A stretch of DNA of 64,000 nt from Listeria swaminathanii (GCF_014229645.1 NZ_JAATOD010000001.1:186001-250000), one strand, 5' to 3'; shown: positions 17,656-28,117, counted from the first letter of the stretch. A program made the numbers and translations. The notes: generated from the sequence alone by a model not told the origin.

Positions 17656-18531
17656 TTATTTTGTCATTTCTTTTTCTATCAACCGCAAAAATTCCTTCGC
17701 TGCGCTCGAAAAAGTGGGATTCTTTTTCCAAACAATGCTTATTCCAGCAGTTAGGGGCGGCGAAAAAGGAATGAATTTCAAATTTGTATTGTCCGTGTTT
17801 ATAATGCCATCGATACAAAGAATACTGGCAATATTTTCTTTAGCTAAAAGCGAGGCATTATAAAGCAAATTATATCTACCAATCACATTCAATTGTTCGA
17901 AATGTTCTCCTAACCAACTTGCTAGTTGATTATCCACGAAAGATTGATTCGAAGCCATTATTGGATTTTTTTGAATATCACCGGGAGTTATAACTTTTTT
18001 TTGCGCTAAAGGATGGGCTGTATTTACTAAAACTCCCCATCTGTCTACTAAAGAAAGCTGCAAATATTCGTATGCCTGCATTTCAACAGGATTAATGACC
18101 AACCCAAAATCCAGCAGCCCGTGCTCAATTTTTTCTAAAACATCGTCGGCGTTACCACTATGTAGTTGAAACGTAATCTCGGGATGTATTTCTCTCAGCT
18201 GATGAATGACACTACCAATAAACTCAAAACCTCTCGTTTCCCCAGCACCTATCGTTATTTTCCCACTAATTGTTTCATTTTGTAGCAAGTTCGAAGTTGT
18301 TAATTCGACTAAAGATAAAATCTCCTTCGCGCGATTTGCCAAGTAAACCCCATCTTCTGTTAAGGTAATAGCACGATTTCCGCGGATAAACAGCGTTATG
18401 CCTAATTCTTCCTCAAGTTCCTTCAATTGTTTAGAAAGCGTTGGCTGAGAAAGATGAAGTACTTCCGCCGCTTTACTAATCGTTTTTTCACGAGCAACAG
18501 TTAAAAAATAATTTAACACACGTAATTCCAT
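17656..18531 (-). CDS. LysR-family transcriptional regulator
   Basis: 291 residues. The HTH is at ~1-60 (MELRVLNYFLTVAREKTISKAAEVLHLSQPTLSKQLKELE, listed here only by its ends: MELRVLNYFLTV and LSQPTLSKQLKELE), then the LysR substrate-binding domain (~90-285). Divergent from the acetyltransferase and SDR genes, which it probably regulates; the 117-base gap holds an imperfect dyad (ATAACC ... GGCTAT at ~18547-18571) near its own start. Start ATG with GGAGAG upstream. Ligand unknown. Confidence 0.9.
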   Translation of the reverse strand: MELRVLNYFLTVAREKTISKAAEVLHLSQPTLSKQLKELEEELGITLFIRGNRAITLTEDGVYLANRAKEILSLVELTTSNLLQNETISGKITIGAGETRGFEFIGSVIHQLREIHPEITFQLHSGNADDVLEKIEHGLLDFGLVINPVEMQAYEYLQLSLVDRWGVLVNTAHPLAQKKVITPGDIQKNPIMASNQSFVDNQLASWLGEHFEQLNVIGRYNLLYNASLLAKENIASILCIDGIINTDNTNLKFIPFSPPLTAGISIVWKKNPTFSSAAKEFLRLIEKEMTK

Positions 18532-18648
18532 GAGACTCTCCTTCCTATAACCAAAACGAATAGTTGGCTATGATTTATAAGTATTATTCAATTATAACTT
18601 TTCTCCGTATAATTAAGAAGTAAAAGATTTTCGGGGGGAGAGTGCATA

Positions 18649-19215
18649 ATGATACAAGATTTACAGAAAAGAATTGTCGGTAAAGAAATTCTGCAAGGAT
18701 CAAATCTTTCAAATGAAATTCATGAGGTAAAGCAAAACAACGAACAATTAATCGTCGAACTAAATACCAAATATCATTCAAAAAAAGAAATAACGAAATG
18801 CCTCAGTGAAATCATCGGAAAACCTGTGGACTCTTCTGTTGATGTCTCACTTCCTTTTTATAGCGACTTCGGGAAACATATTACTTTTGGAAAAAATATC
18901 TTTATCAATTTAAATGTAACTTTCGTAGATTTGGGCGGGATTACGATTGATGATAATGTTTTAATTGGCCCGGGAGCAAGACTTGTGACCGTTAACCATT
19001 TAGTCAGCCCTAAAAAAAGACGTGGACTACGGGTAGCCCCAATTTATGTGAAGAAAAACGCCTGGATTGGCGCAAATGCGACGATATTATCAGGGGTAAC
19101 AATTGGTGAAAATGCCATCGTTGCTGCGGATGCTACCGTCACAAGAGATGTCCCAGCAAACGTTGTCGTCGCCGGAAGCCCCGCCAAACAAATTCGTAAA
19201 ATTATTGAGGAATAA
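18649..19215 (+). CDS. Maltose/galactoside O-acetyltransferase-like hexapeptide protein
   Basis: 188 residues. An N-terminal maltose-acetyltransferase-type segment (~1-55) precedes a left-handed beta helix (~60-185) with hexapeptide repeats; the catalytic histidine is in VTVNHLVSPKKR (~117) and the end has AGSPAKQIRKI. It transfers acetyl from acetyl-CoA to a sugar or similar acceptor. Start ATG behind GGGGGAGAG. It is 13 bases upstream of the SDR gene, forming an operon divergent from LysR. Confidence 0.85.
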   Translation: MIQDLQKRIVGKEILQGSNLSNEIHEVKQNNEQLIVELNTKYHSKKEITKCLSEIIGKPVDSSVDVSLPFYSDFGKHITFGKNIFINLNVTFVDLGGITIDDNVLIGPGARLVTVNHLVSPKKRRGLRVAPIYVKKNAWIGANATILSGVTIGENAIVAADATVTRDVPANVVVAGSPAKQIRKIIEE

Positions 19216-19228
19216 GGAGAGATAGCAA

Positions 19229-19975
19229 ATGACAATCAAAAATAAAGTAATTATTATAACCGGAGCATCATCCGGAATTGGTGAAGCAACAGCTTTCCTT
19301 TTAGCTGAAAAAGGGGCGAAATTAGTTCTTGCTGCTCGTCGCGTTGAAAAGCTGGAAAAAATTGTTCAAACCATTAAAGCGAGTTCAGGTGAAGCAATTT
19401 TTGCCAAAACGGATGTAACAAAACGTGAAGATAATAAGAAATTAGTAAAATTAGCGATTGAAACATACGGAAAAGTGGATGCAATCTTTTTAAATGCGGG
19501 AATAATGCCGAATTCGCCATTATCGGCTTTAAAAGAAGACGAATGGGAGCAAATGATTGATATCAATATTAAAGGTGTGCTAAATGGAATTGCGGCTGTG
19601 CTGCCTTCTTTCATCGCTCAAAAATCCGGACACATCATCGCAACTTCTTCTGTAGCAGGATTAAAAGCATATCCCGGCGGTGCTGTATATGGCGCGACTA
19701 AATGGGCAGTCCGTGACCTAATGGAAGTATTACGAATGGAGTCAGCCCAAGAAGGAACCAACATCCGCACCGCGACCATTTATCCAGCAGCCATCAATAC
19801 GGAATTACTAGAAACGATTACAGATAAAGAAACCGAGCAAGGAATGACCAATTTATATAAACAATATGGCATCACACCTGATCGTATCGCGAGCATTGTT
19901 GCTTATGCCATTGACCAACCCGAAGACGTAAACGTAAATGAATTCACAGTAGGCCCAACTAGTCAACCGTGGTAA
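19229..19975 (+). CDS. Short-chain dehydrogenase/reductase
   Basis: 248 residues, classical SDR: TGASSGIGEATA (~11-22) for NADP, LNAGIMPNS with the N-A-G motif (~88), catalytic Ser in ATSSVAG (~139) and YGATKWAV with the Tyr and Lys (~152-156). Start ATG with AAGGAGAG. Substrate unknown. As I recall the EGD-e map, the equivalent gene (lmo0432) directly precedes inlA; in this window it precedes the WapA locus. Confidence 0.93.
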   Translation: MTIKNKVIIITGASSGIGEATAFLLAEKGAKLVLAARRVEKLEKIVQTIKASSGEAIFAKTDVTKREDNKKLVKLAIETYGKVDAIFLNAGIMPNSPLSALKEDEWEQMIDINIKGVLNGIAAVLPSFIAQKSGHIIATSSVAGLKAYPGGAVYGATKWAVRDLMEVLRMESAQEGTNIRTATIYPAAINTELLETITDKETEQGMTNLYKQYGITPDRIASIVAYAIDQPEDVNVNEFTVGPTSQPW

Positions 19976-19980
19976 GTGGA

Positions 19981-20021
19981 AAAAACCTTGAACGGAAGAA
20001 TTATTGGTTCAAGGTTTTTTT
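19981..20021 (+). terminator. Terminator of the acetyltransferase-SDR operon
   Basis: AAAACCTTGAAC pairs with GGTTCAAGGTTTT and is followed by a T-run. Confidence 0.85.
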
Positions 20022-20133
20022 GCAGAATTGACCATAATTATTCTGATAAAGAGTTAATTTTAACCAAACGAATTAACAATTCAAATAAAAAGTAAAAATT
20101 TTACATTCTGCATAGCCCAAAACCAAAAAAACA

Positions 20134-20142
20134 TGCTATAAT
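20134..20142 (+). promoter_or_regulatory. Extended -10 promoter upstream of wapA
   Basis: TGCTATAAT, an extended -10 element; no good -35. Its start site (~20149) is only about 10 bases before the hairpin at 20160. An inverted repeat, GTTAATT ... AATTAAC, lies ~70 bases upstream (20053-20078). Confidence 0.55.
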
Positions 20143-20159
20143 GATTTTGTTAAATTTGG

Positions 20160-20201
20160 AAAAGGACCAGTTTTATCTCGATTAAAACTGGTCCTTTTTT
20201 T
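20160..20201 (+). terminator. Leader terminator or attenuator ahead of wapA
   Basis: A 16-bp stem (AAAAGGACCAGTTTTA with TAAAACTGGTCCTTTT) followed by T residues. It sits between the extended -10 promoter and wapA, so transcripts would end after about 50 nt unless read through. The SDR operon already has a terminator at 19981. Confidence 0.8.
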
Positions 20202-20300
20202 AGGAAGAGGGGGATAGTGAGGTTGTTAGTAGGGAGATAGCAAATAGAGAATTTGGTAAGGCAGCGAAAGATATTACATTGAAAAGGGAGAGCTTGATAC

Positions 20301-23300
20301 ATGAAAATACATGCAAAAGCAAAGAAAGTATTAGTGACCTTGATAGCCATTATGTTATTCCTTTCACTAATACCTGGTTATGCACCAACGGCGGAGGAGA
20401 CGTCGACTGGGGTAGCAGCACCAGAAAAGGAAGCGGGAGAAAAAGCACCAACAGAAGTTAAAGAAGAACGAACAGAAAATGAAGTGGTTTTTGATAATCA
20501 CGACGGGAGTTTTACGAAGCAAATCTTTGCGGATCCTATCAATATGGAAGTTGACGGGGATATGAAACGCATTGATGCAAATGTGGAGAAAGAAGCAGAT
20601 TCTGACATGATTGTTCCAAAACAAACACCATTAGAACTAGGTTTCTTAGAAAAAATGGAAGACGGGGCATATCAGAAACTAACAAAAGCTGGAGCAGAAG
20701 TTACTTTTCGCTTAAAAGGAGCACGTACAGGCGAGGATGAACAAGCAGTAACTGACCAACCAGCGACGTATAAAGAAAATGAAGTTACTTACGCAGATGT
20801 ATTTCCTAAAACGGATTTACGGCATTTAACTTTTCCGCAATCAGTAAAAGAAGACTTAGTACTACATGAACCAAATCAAGTAGATACGTATGTATATCAA
20901 ATTGAAACAAAACTAGATTTAGAGCTAGCAGAGAATGGCGATGTGATATTCAAAAATAAATCGGACGAAACAATGTATACGCTTCCGAAACCAGTTATGA
21001 CAGATTCCAATGTCGGCGCTGAAACTGGCGAAGCAGCGTTATCCGAAAACGCTTCTTTTGAAGTAAAACAACTGACAAAAACAGTATATGAACTACAATT
21101 AAAAGTAGACACAGCATGGTTAAATGATGCTGCGCGTGAATATCCTGTTTATATTGATCCATCTGTTCGGTTAGATGAAGTTTATAATGCCAACATCAAT
21201 TCAGCTAAACCAACAGAAACCAATATCGGGAGCAAGCTTTGGGATTCTGGCCAAAATGCTTACACGTTAAAACTCGGTAAATGGGACAATTCAACAGGAA
21301 ATAATGCCGCCTTTTTAAAAATGGATACGTCCACTTTAAACAAAGCGACTGTTTCTAAAGCAACGTTAAAAGTCTATAACATTTGGCACATGTCCCCAAC
21401 GGTTAAAAATGATCTTTGGTATTACGAAGCCAATGCAAAATGGTCCCCGTGGCAAGTAACCTGGAACACAGTACCTCCTGTAACTAGATTAGGTAGTGTT
21501 AATGTTGGTCGTGGCGAATGGGCTAATTTAGACGTAACTAAAACAGTTCAAGCATGGGCAAGTGGAACGCGAGAGAACAATGGTTTCCGCTTAGGTACGA
21601 ACATCGATCAAAATTATTGGAAAAAAGTCGTAGCAAGTGAAAATAATAAAAACTACCCTTATTTGGAAGTAAATTATACTTATCCACAACCGGAAAAACC
21701 TACTGTAAAAACAAACTCGAATGGAGTAGGTACTGGAACAGGTTTCATGGATTTATCTTGGAAGGCCGTTCCAGGTGCGACGAGTTATAATATCGTCATT
21801 TCTAACGGATTTAAATACGAATATATTAATACAAAAAGTGCAGCAACTACATGGAGCACCAAAGGAAAGAAAATTTTCCCAACAGATGACGAAATTGCTA
21901 ATGGTGAATTTGACTTCCATCATGATGGCAAAGGAACTGAATTCGCCCTTGATCCGCGAGCGCAATATGAAAATGCGTTTCAAGCTGGAAGTACTTTTGG
22001 ACTGCGCAATCTAACGCGCTATCTATTTAGAGTGCAAGCCGTTTTCCCGGGTGGAGAAAGTCCAAATTCCGACTTAGTATTTGCCTACATGCCAATCGAA
22101 AAACCACAACCACCTGCTGCGAAAGCTTATTCTAACTTAGCGCATAAAGAAACAGGTTATGTGGAAATTAACTGGGAAAAGAGCCCAATGGCGGATGGCT
22201 ATAAAGTACTTGTATTCAATGGTAAAGCCTACGAAGAATACGATGTCGGCGCAGAAACAAAATGGACAACACAAAACAAAGGCATTTGGCCGACTAAAGA
22301 AGAGATTGAAGACGGTAAATTTGCCCTTCATCATGACGGAAAAGGCGATGAACTAGCAAAAGATCCTTCACCAGTTTATACCAATTCTGGCGGGAATTAT
22401 AAAGAACGCAAAAATTACTGGTTCCGTGTTATTGCATATCAAAAAGCAGGAAATAACGCCACAAGTATCCAATCCGAACCAGCAACGCCAACTATTCCAG
22501 AAGTAGTAAATAAACAACTAGGAATGGTGGACTACTGGACAAGTGTCCCAGTACGCGGCGGGCAAGTGAACGCAACAAATGGAAACTTTTTATTCCATGA
22601 AACAGATTTCAATTTAGAAGGCCGCGGTCCAAGCATTAACGTCGACCGTACTTTTAACAGTCAAGATGACGCAACAGGAATTTTCGGTAAAGGCTGGACA
22701 AGTACCCTCGAAGAAAGACTTATCGAAGAAGAAAACGGCAATATCTTATGGGTGGAATCGGATAAAAAAGTCCATCATTTCACTAAAAAAGGCGACAAAT
22801 ACGAGGCACCACCGGGCATTTATTCAGAAATCACTAAAAACGCAGACGGCTATTTGAAAATAGAAGAAGATAAGTCAGAAACACGCTTTTTAGCTGACGG
22901 GCGATTAAAATCCGAAAAAGATACAAAAGGTAACGAGTTAACTTACGAATATACTGACGGCAAACTAACAAGCATGCGCGACGCTTCCGGACGTACCGTA
23001 ACTTTAGCGTATGAAGGCGAGCTAGTAAAAGAGCTAGTTGGACCAGAAGACCGGAAAATCAGCTACACCTATAATGATAAACAAGAGCTAATCAGTTCAT
23101 CAACCGCCCGCGGAAAACTATATCGCTACGGCTACACAGATGGCTTATTAACAGCAGTTTATGATCCAAAACACACAGAAGAAAAACCATACGCAACAAC
23201 CTTTGCTTATGAAGAGGAAAAACTAACAGAAATAACCGATCCAGTCGGCAAAAAAACCACCCTTTCCTACGATAAAGAAGAACAAAAAACTACTTTAACA

Positions 23301-26300
23301 AACGAGAAAAAGAAGAAAACCGTTTATTCATACAACGACGCTGGAAATCCCAAGAAAGAAATCGTGGATGCAGAAGGCCTCAAATTAACAACGACCTACA
23401 CGTATGAATCAAACAATCTAGTAAAAGAAGTAAATCCTAAGGGACAAGAAGAAACGTACTCTTACGATGCGGATGGCAATGTCACGCAAATGACAGATGC
23501 ATACGGAACAGAATCATACACTTACAACGATAACAACGATGTGACGAGCGCAACTGACACAGAAGGACGCAAAACAACCGTGGCTTATGACGGAGCAGAT
23601 GCTGTATCTGAAACGCTTGCGACAGAATCCCAAGTATCCTCTGTAACGCAGTATGACGCTTTTGGTAACCCTGTTCGAGGTAGCGGTGAACTTTCCTCAG
23701 GCGGCAATTTACTTCAAAACAGCGGCTTTGAAAAAGGTGCAGGAGTTTCCAACTGGACGCTAATTCAATCTGATGCAAAAGGTAGCATGACATTCGATAG
23801 TACACAGTCAGCTCCAGGAGCACTCGGCGGTAGCGGCTCAGTTAAACTAACGAGTGAAGCAAACTCTACTGTAAAAGGTTATTCATCCGTTACCCAACGC
23901 GTCGATGTAGAACCAGAAACAACGTATACATTTAGCGCCTGGATTAAAACATCCGGAATGACAAACGCCGATGCACTTCTCATTGGACGTTTACAAGACG
24001 CGAATGCAAAAGATATTACCGATGCTGGTGTATGGCAATCCAACCGTGCGACATCCATCAAAAAGAATGGCGACTGGGTAAAACGCCAATTAACCTTTAA
24101 AACATCCAAAAACACGCGCCAAGTATTGCTTTATTTGGACAATGAACAACCAGCTCCACATAAAGGAAAAGCAACCATTTGGTACGACAATGTTCAATTT
24201 GAAAAAGGCAGTGTTGCTTCCAGTTACAATCCAGTAGTCAATAACAGTTTTGAAAATCACAATGGAACACTTCCGACTGGTTGGATGCGAACAGGTAATA
24301 CCGCGCTAACACAAGCAAAAGTAGTAGATAATGAAAGCCACAGCGGTGATAGCGCCGTTTACTTCGAGCGAAAAGCTACAAGTGAAGCCTACACGCATAT
24401 TGTCCAAGATGTGCCCGTAAATCAAAAAGAAGCAAAAGCATTAACGATTTCAGCACTTTCCAAATCAGAAGATGCTAAATCAAATGGCTCTGTTGCAACG
24501 ATGTCGAACGATTATTCGGTATGGGGAACAATATATTATCAAGATGGCACAACATCTTCCGTACAAGGTCAATTCCCACTAGGAACGAACGACTGGAACC
24601 GAAGTGCTGTAGTTGTTAAACCAACCAAACCGATCAAAATGATTAAAGTCTATACAATGTTCCGCAACGGTTTAACAGGGAAAGCTTGGTTTGACGATGT
24701 ACGTGTTATAGAAGGCGAAGTATTAACAAAAAATGAATACGACGCTTCCGGCAACTATGTAACAGCCAGCTATGACGAAGAAGGCCGCAAAATCAGCTTC
24801 ACTTACGATATTTACGGCAACACTACATCCGAAACAGACGAAAAAGGCAACAAAAAAACATTAACTTATGATGCAGACAACGCACTTATAGACACCAAAC
24901 TAGCGAACGGCACATCCGTAGCCTATAAGTACGACGACAATGGCAACACTACCGAAAAAAATGTCACCGCATCCGGCAAAACGCAAAAAAATATCTATGA
25001 ATATGACGTAGATAACAAAATTACCGCATTTACCGATGCGCTCAATCGCACAATCAAGTACGAATACGATGCAGCCGGTAATGAAACAAAAGCAATCATG
25101 CCAAATGGTCGCGTAACCGAAAGCACATACGATTCCGCTGACCGCATGGACGGGATTAAATGGAATGATAAACTAGCATTTAAATTCCAATACGATCCAA
25201 ACGGCAACCAAACAAAAGTAACCGATGAAATTAACAGCATCGTAACCGACAAAACCTACGACGATGCCAACCGAATCACCAAAGTAGCCGAACGAGGTGG
25301 CGACGTAAGCTACACTTACAAAGACAAACCAACAAAAGACAACAAAGGAAAAACAGACAAAGTCGGCGAAGTAGCCATTAACCACGGCGACTACACAGCA
25401 AGAACAAGCTACACATACAACGACTTAGACCGGAATACCCGCGTAAACGACGGAAGCAAAAACGCCTATTTTGAGTTTGACGAATTTGGAAACATCAACG
25501 TCTACACAGCAGGAAACGGCACCGCAGCCAACTACACCTACGATAGCACCCAAAAAGTCACCAACGCAGCTATTAGTAGCGCAAGCGGCACCCAAATTTT
25601 AGACGAAAACTACACCTATGACGCAGCAAGCAACCGTACAAACATCGACAACAAACAAGACGGAAAAACAACCTACGAATATGATGCAGTCAACCAACTT
25701 ACCAAAGAAACACTACCAGACGGCACTGTAAAAGCATACACATACGATGGCTTCGGAAACCGCACACAAGTAGCAATCAGCGGAAGCGAGACAAAAACAA
25801 TTGCCGCAAGTTATAATGATGGTAATCAACTGGTTTCGTGGAACGGAGAGGCTCTGACGTATGACGCGAATGGTAACCGTACAAGCGATGGCAATTACAC
25901 GTATACATGGGATACCGGCGACCGTTTAAGCAGCATCACGAAAAAAGGCGAGAGCGAGCCGTTTACAAGTTATACGTACGATGATGATAACCGCCGCTTG
26001 TCGAAAACCGTCGATGGCGTGACGACGAATTATCATTATGATGGCGATAGTATTGATGTTCTGTATGAGACTGATGGTGATGGAAAAGTAGTTCGTCAGT
26101 ATGTTTATTCGGATGATAATGTTCGTTTAGCGATGAAGATGAATGGCAAAACCCTCTATTATCACTATAATGCGCATGGCGACGTAATTGCACTCACGGA
26201 TGAAGCAGGTAACATTGTCGCAGAATATGCGTATGATGCTTGGGGAAATGTGCTGAAAAACACTGCCTCCTCGGAAGAAGCCAAAGCCAATCCTTATGGT

Positions 26301-26879
26301 TATGCAGGATACACGTATGACAAGGAAATCGAACAATATTACTTGATGGCGCGTTATTACGAACCAGAGCAAGGCGTGTTTACCGCTTACGATCCAGACC
26401 CAGGCGATGAAGACGACCCGCAGACGATGAATGGGTATAATTATGTTGGAAATAATCCTGTAAATAAAATTGATCCAGATGGTAAATTTTGGCAGTATGT
26501 TACTGCAGCAGGGATAGGTGCAGCATATGGTGCAGCTAGCTACTATATAGAAAACAAGCGTAAAGGTAAGAAGTCAACTTGGAAGGGTGCTGGGAAAGCG
26601 GCTTTATGGGGTGCTGCGAAAGGCATTGGGTGGACAGGTGCTGGTAGAGTTTTTGGATTTGTATCTAAAGGTAAGGCAGTTTTACGTGCTGTTAAAACGA
26701 AACGTCCATTGAAGAATTTAGGCCAATATGGAAGACACATTCGTAGGCTTGTAAAAAAACCGGTGAAGCATCTAAAGAAGACCCCTGTTAGACGGTTAAA
26801 GGGTATAAAAAAAGCTAGATTGAACTCTACAAAAGCAAAATTACATCGTATGTCAAATGCAATTCAGAGGCATAGATAA
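20301..26879 (+). CDS. wapA: WapA-like RHS/YD-repeat cell-wall polymorphic toxin
   Basis: 2192 residues, close to B. subtilis WapA. Order: signal peptide (1-~30); DNRLRE-like wall-binding domain (~282-460); two FN3-like domains (~464-595, ~597-733); DUF6531 with VNATNGNFLFHETDF (~750); YD repeats (~854-1130); two carbohydrate-binding-like jelly rolls beginning NLLQNSGFEKG and VVNNSFENHNG (~1134-1474); YD repeats (~1476-1980); RHS core with YYLMARYYEPEQGVFTAYDP; the core ends at DPDG (~2058-2061). The 131-residue tip holds a glycine-zipper segment followed by a tail with about 36 Lys/Arg and one Glu in total. Exported, wall-bound, with a tip thought to be delivered to neighbours. The tip matches no toxin family I know. 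Start ATG behind GGGAG. Confidence 0.92.
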   Translation: MKIHAKAKKVLVTLIAIMLFLSLIPGYAPTAEETSTGVAAPEKEAGEKAPTEVKEERTENEVVFDNHDGSFTKQIFADPINMEVDGDMKRIDANVEKEADSDMIVPKQTPLELGFLEKMEDGAYQKLTKAGAEVTFRLKGARTGEDEQAVTDQPATYKENEVTYADVFPKTDLRHLTFPQSVKEDLVLHEPNQVDTYVYQIETKLDLELAENGDVIFKNKSDETMYTLPKPVMTDSNVGAETGEAALSENASFEVKQLTKTVYELQLKVDTAWLNDAAREYPVYIDPSVRLDEVYNANINSAKPTETNIGSKLWDSGQNAYTLKLGKWDNSTGNNAAFLKMDTSTLNKATVSKATLKVYNIWHMSPTVKNDLWYYEANAKWSPWQVTWNTVPPVTRLGSVNVGRGEWANLDVTKTVQAWASGTRENNGFRLGTNIDQNYWKKVVASENNKNYPYLEVNYTYPQPEKPTVKTNSNGVGTGTGFMDLSWKAVPGATSYNIVISNGFKYEYINTKSAATTWSTKGKKIFPTDDEIANGEFDFHHDGKGTEFALDPRAQYENAFQAGSTFGLRNLTRYLFRVQAVFPGGESPNSDLVFAYMPIEKPQPPAAKAYSNLAHKETGYVEINWEKSPMADGYKVLVFNGKAYEEYDVGAETKWTTQNKGIWPTKEEIEDGKFALHHDGKGDELAKDPSPVYTNSGGNYKERKNYWFRVIAYQKAGNNATSIQSEPATPTIPEVVNKQLGMVDYWTSVPVRGGQVNATNGNFLFHETDFNLEGRGPSINVDRTFNSQDDATGIFGKGWTSTLEERLIEEENGNILWVESDKKVHHFTKKGDKYEAPPGIYSEITKNADGYLKIEEDKSETRFLADGRLKSEKDTKGNELTYEYTDGKLTSMRDASGRTVTLAYEGELVKELVGPEDRKISYTYNDKQELISSSTARGKLYRYGYTDGLLTAVYDPKHTEEKPYATTFAYEEEKLTEITDPVGKKTTLSYDKEEQKTTLTNEKKKKTVYSYNDAGNPKKEIVDAEGLKLTTTYTYESNNLVKEVNPKGQEETYSYDADGNVTQMTDAYGTESYTYNDNNDVTSATDTEGRKTTVAYDGADAVSETLATESQVSSVTQYDAFGNPVRGSGELSSGGNLLQNSGFEKGAGVSNWTLIQSDAKGSMTFDSTQSAPGALGGSGSVKLTSEANSTVKGYSSVTQRVDVEPETTYTFSAWIKTSGMTNADALLIGRLQDANAKDITDAGVWQSNRATSIKKNGDWVKRQLTFKTSKNTRQVLLYLDNEQPAPHKGKATIWYDNVQFEKGSVASSYNPVVNNSFENHNGTLPTGWMRTGNTALTQAKVVDNESHSGDSAVYFERKATSEAYTHIVQDVPVNQKEAKALTISALSKSEDAKSNGSVATMSNDYSVWGTIYYQDGTTSSVQGQFPLGTNDWNRSAVVVKPTKPIKMIKVYTMFRNGLTGKAWFDDVRVIEGEVLTKNEYDASGNYVTASYDEEGRKISFTYDIYGNTTSETDEKGNKKTLTYDADNALIDTKLANGTSVAYKYDDNGNTTEKNVTASGKTQKNIYEYDVDNKITAFTDALNRTIKYEYDAAGNETKAIMPNGRVTESTYDSADRMDGIKWNDKLAFKFQYDPNGNQTKVTDEINSIVTDKTYDDANRITKVAERGGDVSYTYKDKPTKDNKGKTDKVGEVAINHGDYTARTSYTYNDLDRNTRVNDGSKNAYFEFDEFGNINVYTAGNGTAANYTYDSTQKVTNAAISSASGTQILDENYTYDAASNRTNIDNKQDGKTTYEYDAVNQLTKETLPDGTVKAYTYDGFGNRTQVAISGSETKTIAASYNDGNQLVSWNGEALTYDANGNRTSDGNYTYTWDTGDRLSSITKKGESEPFTSYTYDDDNRRLSKTVDGVTTNYHYDGDSIDVLYETDGDGKVVRQYVYSDDNVRLAMKMNGKTLYYHYNAHGDVIALTDEAGNIVAEYAYDAWGNVLKNTASSEEAKANPYGYAGYTYDKEIEQYYLMARYYEPEQGVFTAYDPDPGDEDDPQTMNGYNYVGNNPVNKIDPDGKFWQYVTAAGIGAAYGAASYYIENKRKGKKSTWKGAGKAALWGAAKGIGWTGAGRVFGFVSKGKAVLRAVKTKRPLKNLGQYGRHIRRLVKKPVKHLKKTPVRRLKGIKKARLNSTKAKLHRMSNAIQRHR

Positions 26880-26913
26880 CTGTACTGCAGTAAAAAAGTT
26901 ATAGGAGGTTACC

Positions 26914-27267
26914 ATGGTTCATTTTATTATCGATGTATCGATCAATTTTATTACATTTGCAGTTTGTTTCATTCCGTTTTATCTTTCAGAAAAAACTAAA
27001 GGTATCTGGGAGAAAATAGGTGGAAGCATATTTTTTGCGGGGATTATGATAGTTGGAACAGGTATTTTTATAAGCGGTGGTAATACTCTGCAATCATATG
27101 TTTATGTCATTTTGGTAGTGCAGATAATTATTTTGTGTATCGAACTTATATTAGTGTTATGGAGTAAAAGTAAAGGAAAGTCTACAATTTTATCTATCCT
27201 ATCAGCAATATTTTCTGTATTTGCTTTAGGAATATACATTTATTATGTTGTAGCAAGATTTATTTAG
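26914..27267 (+). CDS. Four-helix membrane protein, probable WapA immunity protein
   Basis: 117 residues, four predicted membrane helices with short loops and a basic loop (WSKSKGKST) before the last helix. It lies 34 bases after the wapA stop codon, behind AGGAGG, the usual place for the cognate immunity gene. It is about 80% identical by eye to the protein at 29740 and more distantly related to that at 29344. An integral-membrane immunity protein suggests the toxin tip acts at the membrane; that is inference. Confidence 0.75.
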   Translation: MVHFIIDVSINFITFAVCFIPFYLSEKTKGIWEKIGGSIFFAGIMIVGTGIFISGGNTLQSYVYVILVVQIIILCIELILVLWSKSKGKSTILSILSAIFSVFALGIYIYYVVARFI

Positions 27268-27559
27268 TGAGCAAGAGCTTATAGGCGGGATTCTAAATCA
27301 AATAATTCTTATGTCATAGTGTTTAATGAGAAATAAATTTGGATGCAAAATTTTTTGTGTGAAACGCTGCTTTAAAATACCAAGAAGCAACTAAATAAGT
27401 AACCACCTATTCATCACGCGAAGACGATTTTTTTGCTGGTTAATTGAAGCTATTACTACAAATGACATCATGTTTAGTGCAAGGCGTTCAAATGGTTATG
27501 AGGGAGGGGAGGTTTTTCTCCATGGAACACTGTATTGAATAGAAATTGATATAACCTAT

Positions 27560-27860
27560 TTGAACATTGCAGAACTGCTCGCTAAACATCTCAACCAAGC
27601 AAAAATTTCTATTCGAAATCGTATCAGGTGGTTAGGCTCATTGCCAAACGAATATGAAGGTCGATTAGATGGAACTTGCTGGATAAAAAAATAAGATATT
27701 CTAGCCCTGCGTTTCGGCGGCAGTGTAGAACAAGATTTGATGAACAAACTAAGAATAAGCCCTTCACTTTTACAGGGAGGGCTTATTATAAAAGTAAGAG
27801 ATGTAAATAATACATATCAAAATAATAAACTTTACGGGAGCATATGATTAAATAATAAAA
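27560..27860 (+). pseudogene. Relic ORF of unknown origin, interrupted by TAA
   Basis: One frame reads LNIAELLAKHLNQAKISIRN, WLGSLPNEYEGRLDGTCW and IKK, then TAA at 27692-27694, then continues in the same frame with DILALRFGGSVEQDLMNKL. The first part looks like a helix-turn-helix followed by a short beta segment, as in regulators of mobile elements, but I cannot name the family. The in-frame stop and lack of a ribosome site make it a probable relic. Confidence 0.4.
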
Positions 27861-27939
27861 GAAATACTTAACTTGAATCCGAAAAAATTAAAAAATAAAG
27901 TGTACCCGCTATACAATTTACATTTATTACGTTGGTGGT

Positions 27940-28117
27940 ATTGAGGTTCTCTATGAAGCGGATAGGAAAGTAGTTCGTCAGTATATTTATTCGGATGATA
28001 ATGAAGACGAATGGGAAAACGCTATATTATCACCATAATACACATGGCGTTAGTACTTTGATGAATGATTAAGGTAAGATTGTCGCATAATATGTGTATG
28101 ATTCTAAGCTAATGTAG
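27940..28117 (+). pseudogene. Displaced fragment of the wapA 3' coding region
   Basis: This stretch aligns by eye with wapA 26051-26252: AAAGTAGTTCGTCAGTAT, TTATTCGGATGATAATG and TATTATCACCATAATACACA-type segments are shared, with deletions, frameshifts and stops. It is the end of an RHS YD-repeat region from a second toxin, left behind upstream of an orphan gene (28147). It cannot be translated into a product. Confidence 0.75.

Noticed and set aside
20040..20300. Possible PrfA box upstream of wapA
   Set aside because: GTTAATT ... AATTAAC at 20053-20078 is an inverted repeat but does not match the spacing of TTAACANNTGTTAA.
22860..26240. Repeats in the wapA coding region, possibly a CRISPR or tandem-repeat array
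   Set aside because: The repeats are protein-level YD repeats (YxYDxxGN) with varying DNA; no constant spacer length and no identical DNA units. No CRISPR array was seen anywhere in the window.
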